DNA from: Thioclava sp. GXIMD4216
GTDB taxonomy: Bacteria; Pseudomonadota; Alphaproteobacteria; Rhodobacterales; Rhodobacteraceae
Length of the DNA: 64,000 nucleotides
Direction: 5' to 3'
NCBI RefSeq assembly: GCF_037949285.1
Contig: NZ_CP149927.1
Coordinates: forward strand, 145,001-209,000
The notes beneath the pieces were generated by a model. That model was not told the origin of the DNA and searched no databases. It was given only the letters and a program-made list of their open reading frames with translations. Shown piece after piece: positions 52,050-60,906 of the stretch; the first letter of the stretch is position 1; the number at the start of each line of letters is the position of its first letter. The translations under genes were made by a program, and so were the position numbers.

Positions 52050-53974
52050 ACCGCGCGTTCCGTGATGCCTATAACCGCGAACTGGCGCTGCTGAAGGAAC
52101 GCACGGCGGAATTTGCCGCCGATTATCCCGGCCTTGCGGACCGCCTGGGCGGCCTGCTGGCCGAAAATCTGGACCCGACGGTTGCGGGGCTGCTGGAAGG
52201 CTCTGCCTTTTTGGCGGCACGGGTGCAGCTGAAGATCGATGAAGAGTTCAAGACATTCACCGAAACGCTGCTGGAGCAGATTTTCCCGCAGGCGCTGGCC
52301 CCTGTGCCCTCGGTGCTGCTGGCCGAGGCCAGCATTCCCGCGGATGCTTCGGCGATTACCGAGGGGCTGCGCTTTGCGCCCGGGGCCTATATGGATGCCC
52401 GCTTCCGTGATGCCGACCGTCGCATTGCCTGCCGCTTCACGCTGGCCGCGCCGCTGACCATCTGGCCGATCGCCCTGACGGGAGTGACCTATCACGGCGG
52501 GGCAGGGCCGATCGGAGCCTTGGGGCAGGAGCCGCATTCCGACACCCGTGCGGGGCTTGTGCTGGATCTGGCACGGGTTGGCACGAATGGTCTGACAGAC
52601 GGCTCCGCGCCTTTGGCGGAACTTGCGATGGACCGGCTGGACCTGCATCTGACCGGCCCGATGGCCGAGGCCTGCGCGCTTTATGAACAGCTTCTGGCCG
52701 ATACGACCCGCACCAGTCTGCGCTGGCTTGATGGCAACGGCGATGCCTGCTTTGCCCGCCTGCCGAAAGAGGCGCTGGAGCAGGGGGGCTTCGATCTGGA
52801 CGAACGGCTGCTGCCGCATCATGACCGCCTTTTTGACGGCTATGCGCTGCTGCGCGAGTTCTTCATTTTTCCGCGCAAATTCCTCAATCTGCGCCTTACG
52901 GGGCTGGCGGCCTATCTCAAGCGTCTGCCGGGCTCGGAGCTTCAGGTGATCTTCGAATTCGACCAGCCCAATGGCCGTCTTGCCCAACGGCTGGGGCGGC
53001 GCGATCTGGCGCTGCACTGCGTGCCTGCGGTGAATCTCTTCGAGGAAATGGCCTCGACCGTGCGGGTGGACGAGCGCCATAGCGAATTTGTCGTCATGCC
53101 CAATTCGACGCCGATGACGCATTACGAGATCCATGCGATTACGGGGGTGCAGGCGCATTTTGCCAGCCTGCAAAGCAAGGCCGATGTGCTGCCGCTTTAC
53201 GCCCAGCCCGAAGGCGGCACCGACCCGCGCCAGAGCTATTACTACACCTCCCGCCGTAAACAGCGCCGTCTGACGGCGAAGGAGCGCCGTCTGGGGATGC
53301 AGCGGTCGCAGTATCGCGGGACCGAGACCTTCATCTCGATCTATGAACCGCCCGGACAGGAAGAGGTGCAGCGCCTGCAGGTCAAGGCTTTGGCCTCGAA
53401 CCGCCATCTGGCCGAAAGCCTGCCGATTGCCGAAAGCCGTGATGATTTTACGCTGAACGATGACCAGTCCGTCACCTTGGGCGTGCGCTCGGGCCCGTCG
53501 GCGCCGCGCTATCCGCTGGCGCAGGACGCGACGCTGGCGGGGGTGCGCGGTCAGGAGGGGCATGTCTACTGGCGGCTGATCTCTTTCCTGTCGCTCAACC
53601 AGTTCGGGCTGAGCGGGCAGGGGCGCGAGGATGGGGCGGCGGCGCTGCGCGAGATCCTTTCGGTGTTTGCCAATCATGCCGATCCGGCCGCACGGGCCGC
53701 CGTGGCAGGGGTGACCCATCTTGCCACACGCCCGATTACCCGCACCGTGGCGATGGCCGATGGCTTCCATGCCGCGCGGGGACTGGAAGTCACGCTGACC
53801 TTCAATGACGATGATTACGAAGGCTCCGGTCCCATTCTGATTGGCGCGGTGCTGGACCGGTTTCTGGCCGAATATGCGGCGGTCAATGCCTTCACCCAAG
53901 TCAGGATCGAGACCCGCCAGCGCGGTCACATCCTGACCTTCCCCCCGCGCACCGGACGGGGGCCCTTATTGTGA
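52046..53974 (+). CDS. tssF: Type VI baseplate protein TssF
   Basis: A 642-residue TssF (VasA). The N-terminus NRAFRDAYNRELALLKERTAEFAADYPGLADRLGG and a conserved DPTVAGLLEGSAFLAARVQLKIDEEFKTFTETLLEQIFPQAL define the family. Later landmarks include ALREFFIFPRKFLNLRL and VYWRLISFLSLNQFGL. It forms the wedge of the baseplate. It overlaps tssE by 4 bases and tssG by 4 bases. Confidence 0.92.
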   Translation: MNRAFRDAYNRELALLKERTAEFAADYPGLADRLGGLLAENLDPTVAGLLEGSAFLAARVQLKIDEEFKTFTETLLEQIFPQALAPVPSVLLAEASIPADASAITEGLRFAPGAYMDARFRDADRRIACRFTLAAPLTIWPIALTGVTYHGGAGPIGALGQEPHSDTRAGLVLDLARVGTNGLTDGSAPLAELAMDRLDLHLTGPMAEACALYEQLLADTTRTSLRWLDGNGDACFARLPKEALEQGGFDLDERLLPHHDRLFDGYALLREFFIFPRKFLNLRLTGLAAYLKRLPGSELQVIFEFDQPNGRLAQRLGRRDLALHCVPAVNLFEEMASTVRVDERHSEFVVMPNSTPMTHYEIHAITGVQAHFASLQSKADVLPLYAQPEGGTDPRQSYYYTSRRKQRRLTAKERRLGMQRSQYRGTETFISIYEPPGQEEVQRLQVKALASNRHLAESLPIAESRDDFTLNDDQSVTLGVRSGPSAPRYPLAQDATLAGVRGQEGHVYWRLISFLSLNQFGLSGQGREDGAAALREILSVFANHADPAARAAVAGVTHLATRPITRTVAMADGFHAARGLEVTLTFNDDDYEGSGPILIGAVLDRFLAEYAAVNAFTQVRIETRQRGHILTFPPRTGRGPLL

Positions 53975-55068
53975 GCGCCGAGACCGCCCCTGTTCTGGAC
54001 ACCACGCGCAGTGCGGTGTCGCAGGCCAGCACCGTGCTGGCACGCCGCGAGGGTGAAATGGCGCGGGCGGTGGGCAGGGGATTGCTGGCGGCGCTGCGCC
54101 GGATCGAGCGCGAGGCCCCCGCAGGTCGGCCCCGTATCGGGCGGAATACGCGGCTCAAACAGTCGCTTGTGCGGCTGGGGCAGGATCCGTTCCTGAGCTT
54201 CCCCGCGCAGGATCTGGCGCGGATGGGCGAGCGCGGGCAGGTGCCCTCGGTGCGGGCGCAGTTTCTGGGGTTCTTCGGGGCCTTCGGGGCGCTGCCGCTG
54301 AACTGGACCGAAGAGGTGCTGCGCTGGTTCGAAAGCGGCGATGGCAGTTTTGCCGCCTTTACCGATATTTTCGCGGCCCGCTTTCAGGAGCTGTTTTTCC
54401 GCGTCTGGTCGGATGCGCGCGCGATCACCCAGTTCGATCATCGCGACGACAGATTTACCGCGTTCCTGCAGGCCTTTACCGGCACCGCGACCCCCGACAG
54501 CTACCCCGATCAGGCGCTGCCCGCCACTAGCCGTGCCTATCTTGCGCCTTTTGCGATCGGGCGTGTGAAAAGCCCCGTCAAGCTGCGCCAGATGCTGTCG
54601 GTGCATTTCGGCGCGGGCCTGCGTGTCGAGGTTGAAGAGATGGTGCCGACATGGCTGCGCATCGAACCCGAGGCGCGCAGTGCGCTGGGGCTGCAATGTG
54701 CGGGGCTCGGGCGCAATCTGCATCTGGGGGCGCAAGTGCGCTCGATCGGAGAGAAGATCACCATCCATCTGCATGTGCCGGATATGGTGCAGTTCAACCA
54801 TATGTTGCCCGGCGCACAGGGGCATGCCGAGTTGCGTGACCTCGTGCGCTGGTATCTGGGCGTTGTGACCGAGGTGGATGTGGCGCTCTGGTTGCCCAAA
54901 CCGCAGATCATGCCTGCGGTGCTGGGGCAGTCGACGCGGATCGGCTGGATGGCGTGCATCGCCCCCGATCCGGGCCGTCCCGAGCAGCAGGTCCATGCCA
55001 CGCGCTACACGCTCAGCCTTCCCGACGGCGATCAGACGCCGCCCCGACCCCAAGGGATCGCGGCATAG
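53971..55068 (+). CDS. tssG: Type VI baseplate protein TssG
   Basis: A 365-residue TssG (VasB). It has RIGRNTRLKQSLVRLGQDPFLSFPAQDLA near residues 50-80, VRAQFLGFFGAFGALPLNWTEEVL around 90-115, and a C-terminal VKLRQMLSVHFGAGLRVEV. The start is GTG at 53971, overlapping the tssF stop. It completes the TssE-F-G wedge. Confidence 0.9.
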   Translation: MSAETAPVLDTTRSAVSQASTVLARREGEMARAVGRGLLAALRRIEREAPAGRPRIGRNTRLKQSLVRLGQDPFLSFPAQDLARMGERGQVPSVRAQFLGFFGAFGALPLNWTEEVLRWFESGDGSFAAFTDIFAARFQELFFRVWSDARAITQFDHRDDRFTAFLQAFTGTATPDSYPDQALPATSRAYLAPFAIGRVKSPVKLRQMLSVHFGAGLRVEVEEMVPTWLRIEPEARSALGLQCAGLGRNLHLGAQVRSIGEKITIHLHVPDMVQFNHMLPGAQGHAELRDLVRWYLGVVTEVDVALWLPKPQIMPAVLGQSTRIGWMACIAPDPGRPEQQVHATRYTLSLPDGDQTPPRPQGIAA

Positions 55069-55116
55069 GCCGCGCCCCCTTTCTTACATTTCCAGTTCCA
55101 GACGAAAGCCCTTTTG

Positions 55117-57825
55117 ATGACAGAAATCACCATTGAAACCTATGCCGGCAAGATGAACCGCGTGGGCTATGATGCCTTCTTGCAAGGGATGCGGCAGGCG
55201 CGTTCGGAAGGGCATCGCCATGTCGATCTGGCACATTGGGTCTTTGCCTCGCTGTCCAACCAGCAAAGCGATCTGTCCCTGACGCTGACGGGTTTGGGGC
55301 TGGATCGTGGACGCGCGCTCAAGGACCTCGACCGTATCCTGTCCGAGATGGACCGCAATGTGACCACCATTCCGGGGATTTCGGAATTTCTGGCCGATGC
55401 GCTGAACCATGCCTGGACCTATGCGACGCTGTTTTTCGCCGAGGCGCAGATCCGCACCGGCCATGTGCTGGTGGCCCTTTTGTCGGACCCCACGCTGAAA
55501 CGGCAGTTGATCTCGCTGTCGTCGGTCTTTGCGCAGATCCCGCCCGAGCAGGTGGCTTCCGAGGCGCGCAGCCTCTGGGCCGGTTCGGATGAAGAGGACA
55601 TGCGCCCGATGGACGGCTCGGGGCTGGTGGCAGGCGGCGATGCAGCCTCGACCGCCTCGGGCAAGGGGCAGACGGCTTTGGGGCGTTTTGCGCAGGATCT
55701 GACGGCAGAGGCGGAAGCGGGGCGTCTTGATCCGGTGGTGGGCCGTGATGACGAGATCCGCCAGATCACCGATGCGCTGTTGCGCCGCCGCCAGAACAAC
55801 CCGATCCTGACCGGCGAGGCCGGTGTGGGCAAGACCGCCGTGGTGGAAGGTTTCGCGCAGGCACTGGCACGCGGCGAGGTGCCGCCCGCGCTGAAGGGCA
55901 CGCGGCTTTACATGCTGGATATTCAGGCGATGCAGGCGGGGGCCTCGATGAAGGGCGAATTCGAGCAGCGCCTGAAGGCGGTGATCGACGAGGTGCAGGC
56001 CTCGCCCGTGCCGATCATCCTCTTTATCGACGAGGCCCATACGCTGATCGGCGCAGGCGGGCAGGCGGGCACCGGCGATGCCGCCAACCTGCTGAAACCG
56101 GCGCTGGCGCGCGGCACCCTGCGCACGATTGCCGCCACCACTTGGGCCGAATACCGCCAGTATTTCGAGAAAGACCCCGCGCTGACCCGCCGCTTCCAGC
56201 CGGTGACGGTGGACGAGCCCGACGTCGCCACCTGCTGCACCATGTTGCGCGGCGTGCTGGCACCGATGGAAAGCCATCATGGCGTGCGTATTTCCGACGA
56301 GGCGGTGGTGGCCGCGGTTGAACTGTCGCAGCGCTATATCCCTGCGCGTCAGCTGCCCGATAAAGCCGTGTCGCTTTTGGATACCGCCTGTGCGCGGGTG
56401 GCCGTCTCGCAGGCCTCGACGCCTGCGCGTATTGCCGATCTTCAGGCCAAGATCCGCGCGCTGGACACCGAGATCGGCGCGAAAGAGGCCTCGGGTGATC
56501 TGGGCGAGGATGGCTCGGCCCGCATTGCCGAGGCGCAGGCCGAACGTGCCGAGGCCGAGGCAAGCCTTGCCACGCTAGAGGCGCGTTTTGCCACGCAGAA
56601 AAAGCTTGTGGACCAGATCATTGCGCTACGGGCGAAGATTGCGGAAGGCGCACCTGCCCCCGAGCCGGTTCTGGAACCCGCCGAAGCGGCGGAGGGGCCG
56701 GCCCCTGAAACGGATGCGCTGCAGGTACAGGACGACCCCGCCCAACTGCGGGCCGATATGCTGGCGCAGCTGGCCGAGCTTGAGGCCGAAGACCCCGAAA
56801 ACCGCATGGTCTTTGCCCATGTCGATGCGCAGACCGTGGCGCAGGTGGTCTCTGACTGGACGGGCATCCCGACGGGGCGCATGGTGCGCGACCAGCTTGA
56901 GGCCGTGCTGACGCTGCAGGACACGCTAAAGGACCGCGTGATCGGGCAGGACCACGCTTTGGGGGCCATCGCGCGCCGGATCGAGACCGCGCGGGCAGGG
57001 CTTGCCAACCCCGAAAAGCCGCTGGGGGTCTTCATGTTGGCAGGCCCCTCGGGGGTCGGTAAAACCGAAACCGCCGTGGCGCTGGCCGAGGCGCTTTACG
57101 GTGGCGCGCAGAACATGATCACCATCAATATGTCCGAATTTCAGGAGGCCCATACGGTCAGCCTGCTGAAAGGCGCGCCTCCCGGATATGTGGGCTATGG
57201 CGAGGGTGGCCGGCTGACGGAGGCCGTGCGCCGCAAGCCCTATTCGGTGGTGCTGCTTGACGAGATCGAGAAGGCCCACCCCGATGTGCATGAGCTGTTC
57301 TTCCAAGTGTTCGACAAGGGCGTGATGGAAGACGGCAATGGCCGTGCGATCAATTTCCGCAATACGCTGATCCTGCTGACCTCGAATGTCGGCACCGAGG
57401 TGATCATGGAGATGGCCGATGAGGGACGCAAAATTCCTGACCTCGATCAGGTAACCGAGGCCCTGCGCCCGCATCAGCTGACGGTCTTCCCGCCTGCGCT
57501 TCTGGGCCGCATCGTGACCATCCCCTATCTGCCGCTCTCGCAGGAGGTGCTGGGTGGTATCACCAAGCTCAAGCTGCAAGCGGTTGAAAAACGGCTGAAA
57601 TCCGCCCATGATGCAGAGCTGTCCTATACCGGTGACGTGATCGCGCATATTGTCTCGGAATGCCGTGACCCGGATTCGGGCGGGCGGATGATCGACAATA
57701 TCATCACCAACACGATTTTGCCCGAACTCTCGCGCGAGGTGCTGCGCCGGATGGTCTCGGGCGAGGATATTTCCCGCGTGACCATCGCGATGAAAGACGG
57801 AGCCTTTGCATATGAAATTGTCTAG
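55117..57825 (+). CDS. tssH: Type VI sheath-recycling AAA+ ATPase ClpV
   Basis: A 902-residue ClpV/TssH. The N-domain (about 1-160) is followed by AAA+ domain 1 with Walker A GEAGVGKT (near residue 235) and DEAH (near 310). A middle coiled coil (about 425-540) leads to AAA+ domain 2 with GPSGVGKT (near 648) and LLDEIEKA. The middle region holds an extra acidic/Pro insert (about 510-535). It disassembles contracted sheaths. The ATG at 55117 is preceded by an alternative TTG one codon upstream. It overlaps the LprI-like gene by 14 bases. Confidence 0.93.
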   Translation: MTEITIETYAGKMNRVGYDAFLQGMRQARSEGHRHVDLAHWVFASLSNQQSDLSLTLTGLGLDRGRALKDLDRILSEMDRNVTTIPGISEFLADALNHAWTYATLFFAEAQIRTGHVLVALLSDPTLKRQLISLSSVFAQIPPEQVASEARSLWAGSDEEDMRPMDGSGLVAGGDAASTASGKGQTALGRFAQDLTAEAEAGRLDPVVGRDDEIRQITDALLRRRQNNPILTGEAGVGKTAVVEGFAQALARGEVPPALKGTRLYMLDIQAMQAGASMKGEFEQRLKAVIDEVQASPVPIILFIDEAHTLIGAGGQAGTGDAANLLKPALARGTLRTIAATTWAEYRQYFEKDPALTRRFQPVTVDEPDVATCCTMLRGVLAPMESHHGVRISDEAVVAAVELSQRYIPARQLPDKAVSLLDTACARVAVSQASTPARIADLQAKIRALDTEIGAKEASGDLGEDGSARIAEAQAERAEAEASLATLEARFATQKKLVDQIIALRAKIAEGAPAPEPVLEPAEAAEGPAPETDALQVQDDPAQLRADMLAQLAELEAEDPENRMVFAHVDAQTVAQVVSDWTGIPTGRMVRDQLEAVLTLQDTLKDRVIGQDHALGAIARRIETARAGLANPEKPLGVFMLAGPSGVGKTETAVALAEALYGGAQNMITINMSEFQEAHTVSLLKGAPPGYVGYGEGGRLTEAVRRKPYSVVLLDEIEKAHPDVHELFFQVFDKGVMEDGNGRAINFRNTLILLTSNVGTEVIMEMADEGRKIPDLDQVTEALRPHQLTVFPPALLGRIVTIPYLPLSQEVLGGITKLKLQAVEKRLKSAHDAELSYTGDVIAHIVSECRDPDSGGRMIDNIITNTILPELSREVLRRMVSGEDISRVTIAMKDGAFAYEIV

Positions 57826-58210
57826 TTCTTGGCTGATGATGACGGCGCTTCTGGCGCTGCCGCTCATGGGGCCGGTCGCGGCGCATGCCGATGTCGACGA
57901 AGACTGTGCCAGCGCCAAGACGCAGGCCGAGATGAACCAGTGCTATGACAAAGCCCTGACCGAGGCCGAGGCCAAGCTGCAGGCGGCCTATACGAAGGCA
58001 CTGGAAAACAACAATGCCGAGGAGCCGGGACTGGCGGCAATGCTGGAAGTCGCCGAACCCGGCTGGCTGGCCTATCGTGACCAGCAATGTGCGCTGGAAA
58101 ATTACTATTCGCGCGGTGGCTCGGGCTATGGTGTGTTTGTGGCCTCTTGCCGCATCAAGATGACCGAGGCACGCACGGCCTTCCTGACCGATATGGTCGA
58201 GGCGCCCTGA
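57812..58210 (+). CDS. LprI-like (DUF1311) periplasmic protein, candidate immunity protein
   Basis: A 132-residue exported protein with signal peptide MKLSSSWLMMTALLALPLMG..AHA. The mature part has four cysteines (C32, C44, C93, C113) that can form two disulfides, with the LprI/DUF1311 pattern DCASAKTQAEMNQC at the start and WLAYRDQQCALE in the middle. Mycobacterial LprI is a lysozyme inhibitor. It overlaps the end of clpV and is followed after 92 bp by a small pesticin-like muramidase. It is therefore a good candidate for the immunity protein that protects the producer's periplasm from that enzyme. Function is inferred. Confidence 0.72.
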   Translation: MKLSSSWLMMTALLALPLMGPVAAHADVDEDCASAKTQAEMNQCYDKALTEAEAKLQAAYTKALENNNAEEPGLAAMLEVAEPGWLAYRDQQCALENYYSRGGSGYGVFVASCRIKMTEARTAFLTDMVEAP

Positions 58211-58302
58211 TGTGATGCCCTGCGTGCGTGATAGGGGTGGAGATCTTCCTCCGGCGCGCGGGGCGTCTTTTCCCCTTTTACTTTACAAACAAGGATTTCT
58301 TT

Positions 58303-58956
58303 ATGGCTGATGTTCAACCGCTTTCCAATGTGCAGATCGCGCCGACCAAAGGGTCGCTGACATGGAATTCCGAAGGCACCGAGGGGGGGTATTACCATTC
58401 GCGCAGGCTGCATGTGCCCAGCAGTGCGTCGGGCCTTACGATCGGGCGCGGCTATGACATGAAAGAAAAGACCAAAACGAAGATCATGGCCGATCTGAAG
58501 CGCGCAGGTGTCAGCACCGAAAACGCCACGCTTATCGCGGGGGCTGCGGGAAAATCGGGCGCGCAGGCCGAGAAATTCATCACCGATAACAAGCTGGAGA
58601 AATTCGAGATTTCCCAGCAGGGCCAGAAGGTTCTGTTTGATATCAGCTATGCCGAGACAGAAGCTGTTGTGATGCGCATCTGTAGCAAGGCCGACACGGT
58701 CGCCACCTATGGCGCGGTTAATTGGGGCAAGCTGCATGGGGCCATCAAGGAGATGCTGGTCGATCTGAAATTCCGCGGGGATTATGATCCCAGATCACGC
58801 AAATTCCTGCAAAAGCATGTGGCTGCTAACGATCTGGCGGCGTTCGGGGCGGAGATCGTGAAACGGATGAACTGGCTGGGCGTGCCGCAAGACCGTTTCC
58901 AACGCCGTAAGACCTTCATGGAAAAGGCGATGAAGGCCGCCAAGGTCGCGGCCTGA
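58303..58956 (+). CDS. Pesticin-like muramidase, candidate type VI effector
   Basis: A 217-residue protein without signal peptide. The N-terminal region SLTWNSEGTEGGYYHSRRLHVPSSASGLTIGRGYDM resembles the catalytic part of pesticin-type/T4-like lysozymes. E24 (or E27), T46 and D52 match in order and spacing the catalytic Glu, Thr and Asp of pesticin (E178, T201, D207, as I recall). The rest is mixed alpha-helical. It would cleave the glycan strands of peptidoglycan. Its place right after clpV and the LprI-like gene, and its small size, fit an Hcp- or VgrG-delivered type VI effector. An AAGGA site precedes the ATG at 58303. Confidence 0.75.
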   Translation: MADVQPLSNVQIAPTKGSLTWNSEGTEGGYYHSRRLHVPSSASGLTIGRGYDMKEKTKTKIMADLKRAGVSTENATLIAGAAGKSGAQAEKFITDNKLEKFEISQQGQKVLFDISYAETEAVVMRICSKADTVATYGAVNWGKLHGAIKEMLVDLKFRGDYDPRSRKFLQKHVAANDLAAFGAEIVKRMNWLGVPQDRFQRRKTFMEKAMKAAKVAA

Positions 58957-58962
58957 GGTCGC

Positions 58963-60906
58963 TCAGCCCGCGTCTGCCCGCGCCAGTATCGTGTCGATGG
59001 CGCGGCGATAGGCGCGGGTGGCGGGGCTTTGTGTGCTGGCCAGCGGCAGCGATGCCGTGCTCTTTCCGCCAACCTTGCGTTCCGCCCAGATCTGCAGGTC
59101 GGCTATGCTGCGCCCTGTCAGGAACGGGTTGGCCGACACGACATTCGCCCCCATCACCGTACTCACCAGCGCATCGGGATCGGCCCGCAGCGCCTGTACC
59201 GCGCCCTGCGGTCCTAGAAAATGCGCCAGATACAGCCGTCCCGCTGTGATCGGAATGCCGTTTGCAGCCAGATAACGGCGGTTCTCGCGGGTCAGGGCAT
59301 AGACCATCTCGACGGACAGAACCGGATCGGTGCGCAGCGCCAGCACCTCGTCACGGGTCAGGGTTTGCATCAGTTCGGGGTGATATTGCGAAATCATCCG
59401 CAGCCATGTCGAGATGATGAACTGCCCCGGACCAAGCGCGCTGGACCGCGGATTGCGCGCATTGGCCTGCCCGCCGCTTTCGACATGGATGATGCGGGCG
59501 ATCAGGGTCCGGATCGCCTGATCATCCTCGTCCGCAGGGCCGCTTGCGGACGGGTCCGTTCCGGCAGGCGGCAGGGCCCCGTTTGCCAAGGGGGTGGCGG
59601 CACCGGCACAGGCCCATTCCCCCGCCTCTTCGACAACATAGCACTGGCGCGGCGCGTGGCCGGCGGTTTCGGCAGGCAGCCCGACATAAAGGATCTGCCC
59701 CAGCGCGCCCCCCTGTTCTGCCGCACCCGTCACCCTTAGCAGTGTGATCTTCTCCTCGGGCTGGGCGCGCCTGTCCAGACTGAAGCGCTGCGCCACCATG
59801 GCCACCAGATTGCCCGCCACGCTTTGGGACAACCCGCTTTGCAATGCGGTTGTGTAAAGCGCATCCAGCAAAAGCGGCGGGGCGTTTTCCGTGCGGAAGG
59901 CTTTGGCCGCGCGTGCGGGCAGCTCCATGCCGTCCCACGGATTGGCCGCGCGGACCCATCTGCCAGACCCGACCTGTGCCAGACTGCCGCGATACCCTTC
60001 GGGGCCATAAAGCGAGACCTGCCGAAGCTGGTTGGCCTTGGTTGTGGCTGTCGAAGGTTCCAGCCGCAGCGCCATGACCGATTTTGCCGGCAGCGCAGAT
60101 GTCTTTGCGCCGGTATTTGCGTCGCTCCCTGTGTCGGGCGCTGCGTCTGTCCGTGCGGTGGAGAGCGGCGCAAGCTGGCGCATGACGGCTTGTGCACCGG
60201 CCTGCGAAAACCCCGCCTGTTCCAGCAAACCCGCCCCCGATGCCTCGCGCCGTGCCAGCAGGATCTGGTCCTGAAACAGCGCGCGGCGTTGGGCCTGCGG
60301 ACGGGCAATGATGGCCAAACGGTTGGCGGCAGGCCGGAAGGGGGCAGAGCGTCTTTGGGCCAGCGCACGATTGCGGCGGGCCTGATACAGGGCGAAATCT
60401 TCGGGGCTGGAGGGCGGGTTGAGCTGGAGCCGGTCACTATCGACCGCCAGCCGCGCCTGCGACAGATGCAGCGCCAAGCTTCCTTGCAGCCGCGCGGCTG
60501 GCAGGCCGTCCTCGGCCCGCGTGGCAAGGGTGCGCTCGGTCTGCGCATCGGGTTGCGGCAGCCATAGCATCAGCGGATCGCGTGGCAGGTTCAATAGCGC
60601 CACGAACGGGTCGGGTTTGGTGGCTGTGTCAGGCGGGGCGGGCGGGTCTTCGACCATCGCCAGATCCTGATCTTCCGATATCGCGCCCGTTTGTGCCGCA
60701 AGGGGGCGGGGGGGTGCGGGCCCCTCAAGGGGTGCAGTCTGGCGCGTCTCGGGGGAAGGCTGCCACCACCATGCCAGCGCACCGGCCCCAAGCGCCAGAG
60801 CGGCTGCGCCAAGGAGCAGACGCCGTGCAATCCGTGCGCGCCGGCGCGCGCGCGCGCGCGCATTTGCGGCACGGAACGCGGGGTCGATCCCGTCTTTAGG
60901 GCTCAT
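58963..60906 (-). CDS. Membrane-anchored lytic transglycosylase
   Basis: A 647-residue protein. A basic N-terminus (RARARRRARIARR) leads to one transmembrane helix (about 30-48), then a long Pro/Ala-rich periplasmic region (about 50-440). The C-terminal SLT domain (about 465-590) contains IIHVESGGQANARNPRSSALGPGQF, with catalytic E476, and the typical AHFLGPQGA. It probably opens the peptidoglycan locally so the type VI apparatus can span it. It is the last gene of a four-gene minus-strand set and converges on the effector gene with a 6-bp gap. The basic head contains a run of CG dinucleotides at about 60842-60862. Confidence 0.82.
   Translation of the reverse strand: MSPKDGIDPAFRAANARARARRRARIARRLLLGAAALALGAGALAWWWQPSPETRQTAPLEGPAPPRPLAAQTGAISEDQDLAMVEDPPAPPDTATKPDPFVALLNLPRDPLMLWLPQPDAQTERTLATRAEDGLPAARLQGSLALHLSQARLAVDSDRLQLNPPSSPEDFALYQARRNRALAQRRSAPFRPAANRLAIIARPQAQRRALFQDQILLARREASGAGLLEQAGFSQAGAQAVMRQLAPLSTARTDAAPDTGSDANTGAKTSALPAKSVMALRLEPSTATTKANQLRQVSLYGPEGYRGSLAQVGSGRWVRAANPWDGMELPARAAKAFRTENAPPLLLDALYTTALQSGLSQSVAGNLVAMVAQRFSLDRRAQPEEKITLLRVTGAAEQGGALGQILYVGLPAETAGHAPRQCYVVEEAGEWACAGAATPLANGALPPAGTDPSASGPADEDDQAIRTLIARIIHVESGGQANARNPRSSALGPGQFIISTWLRMISQYHPELMQTLTRDEVLALRTDPVLSVEMVYALTRENRRYLAANGIPITAGRLYLAHFLGPQGAVQALRADPDALVSTVMGANVVSANPFLTGRSIADLQIWAERKVGGKSTASLPLASTQSPATRAYRRAIDTILARADAG

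Noticed and set aside
58770..58790. Possible further parS-like site (ttccgcgggga)
   Set aside because: Only one arm matches and the palindrome is broken; it is below the level of the sites listed.
60842..60862. CG dinucleotide run resembling a satellite or Z-DNA element
   Set aside because: It is explained by the basic RARARRRAR head of the lytic transglycosylase; similar short CG runs occur in hpxO near 10465-10485.
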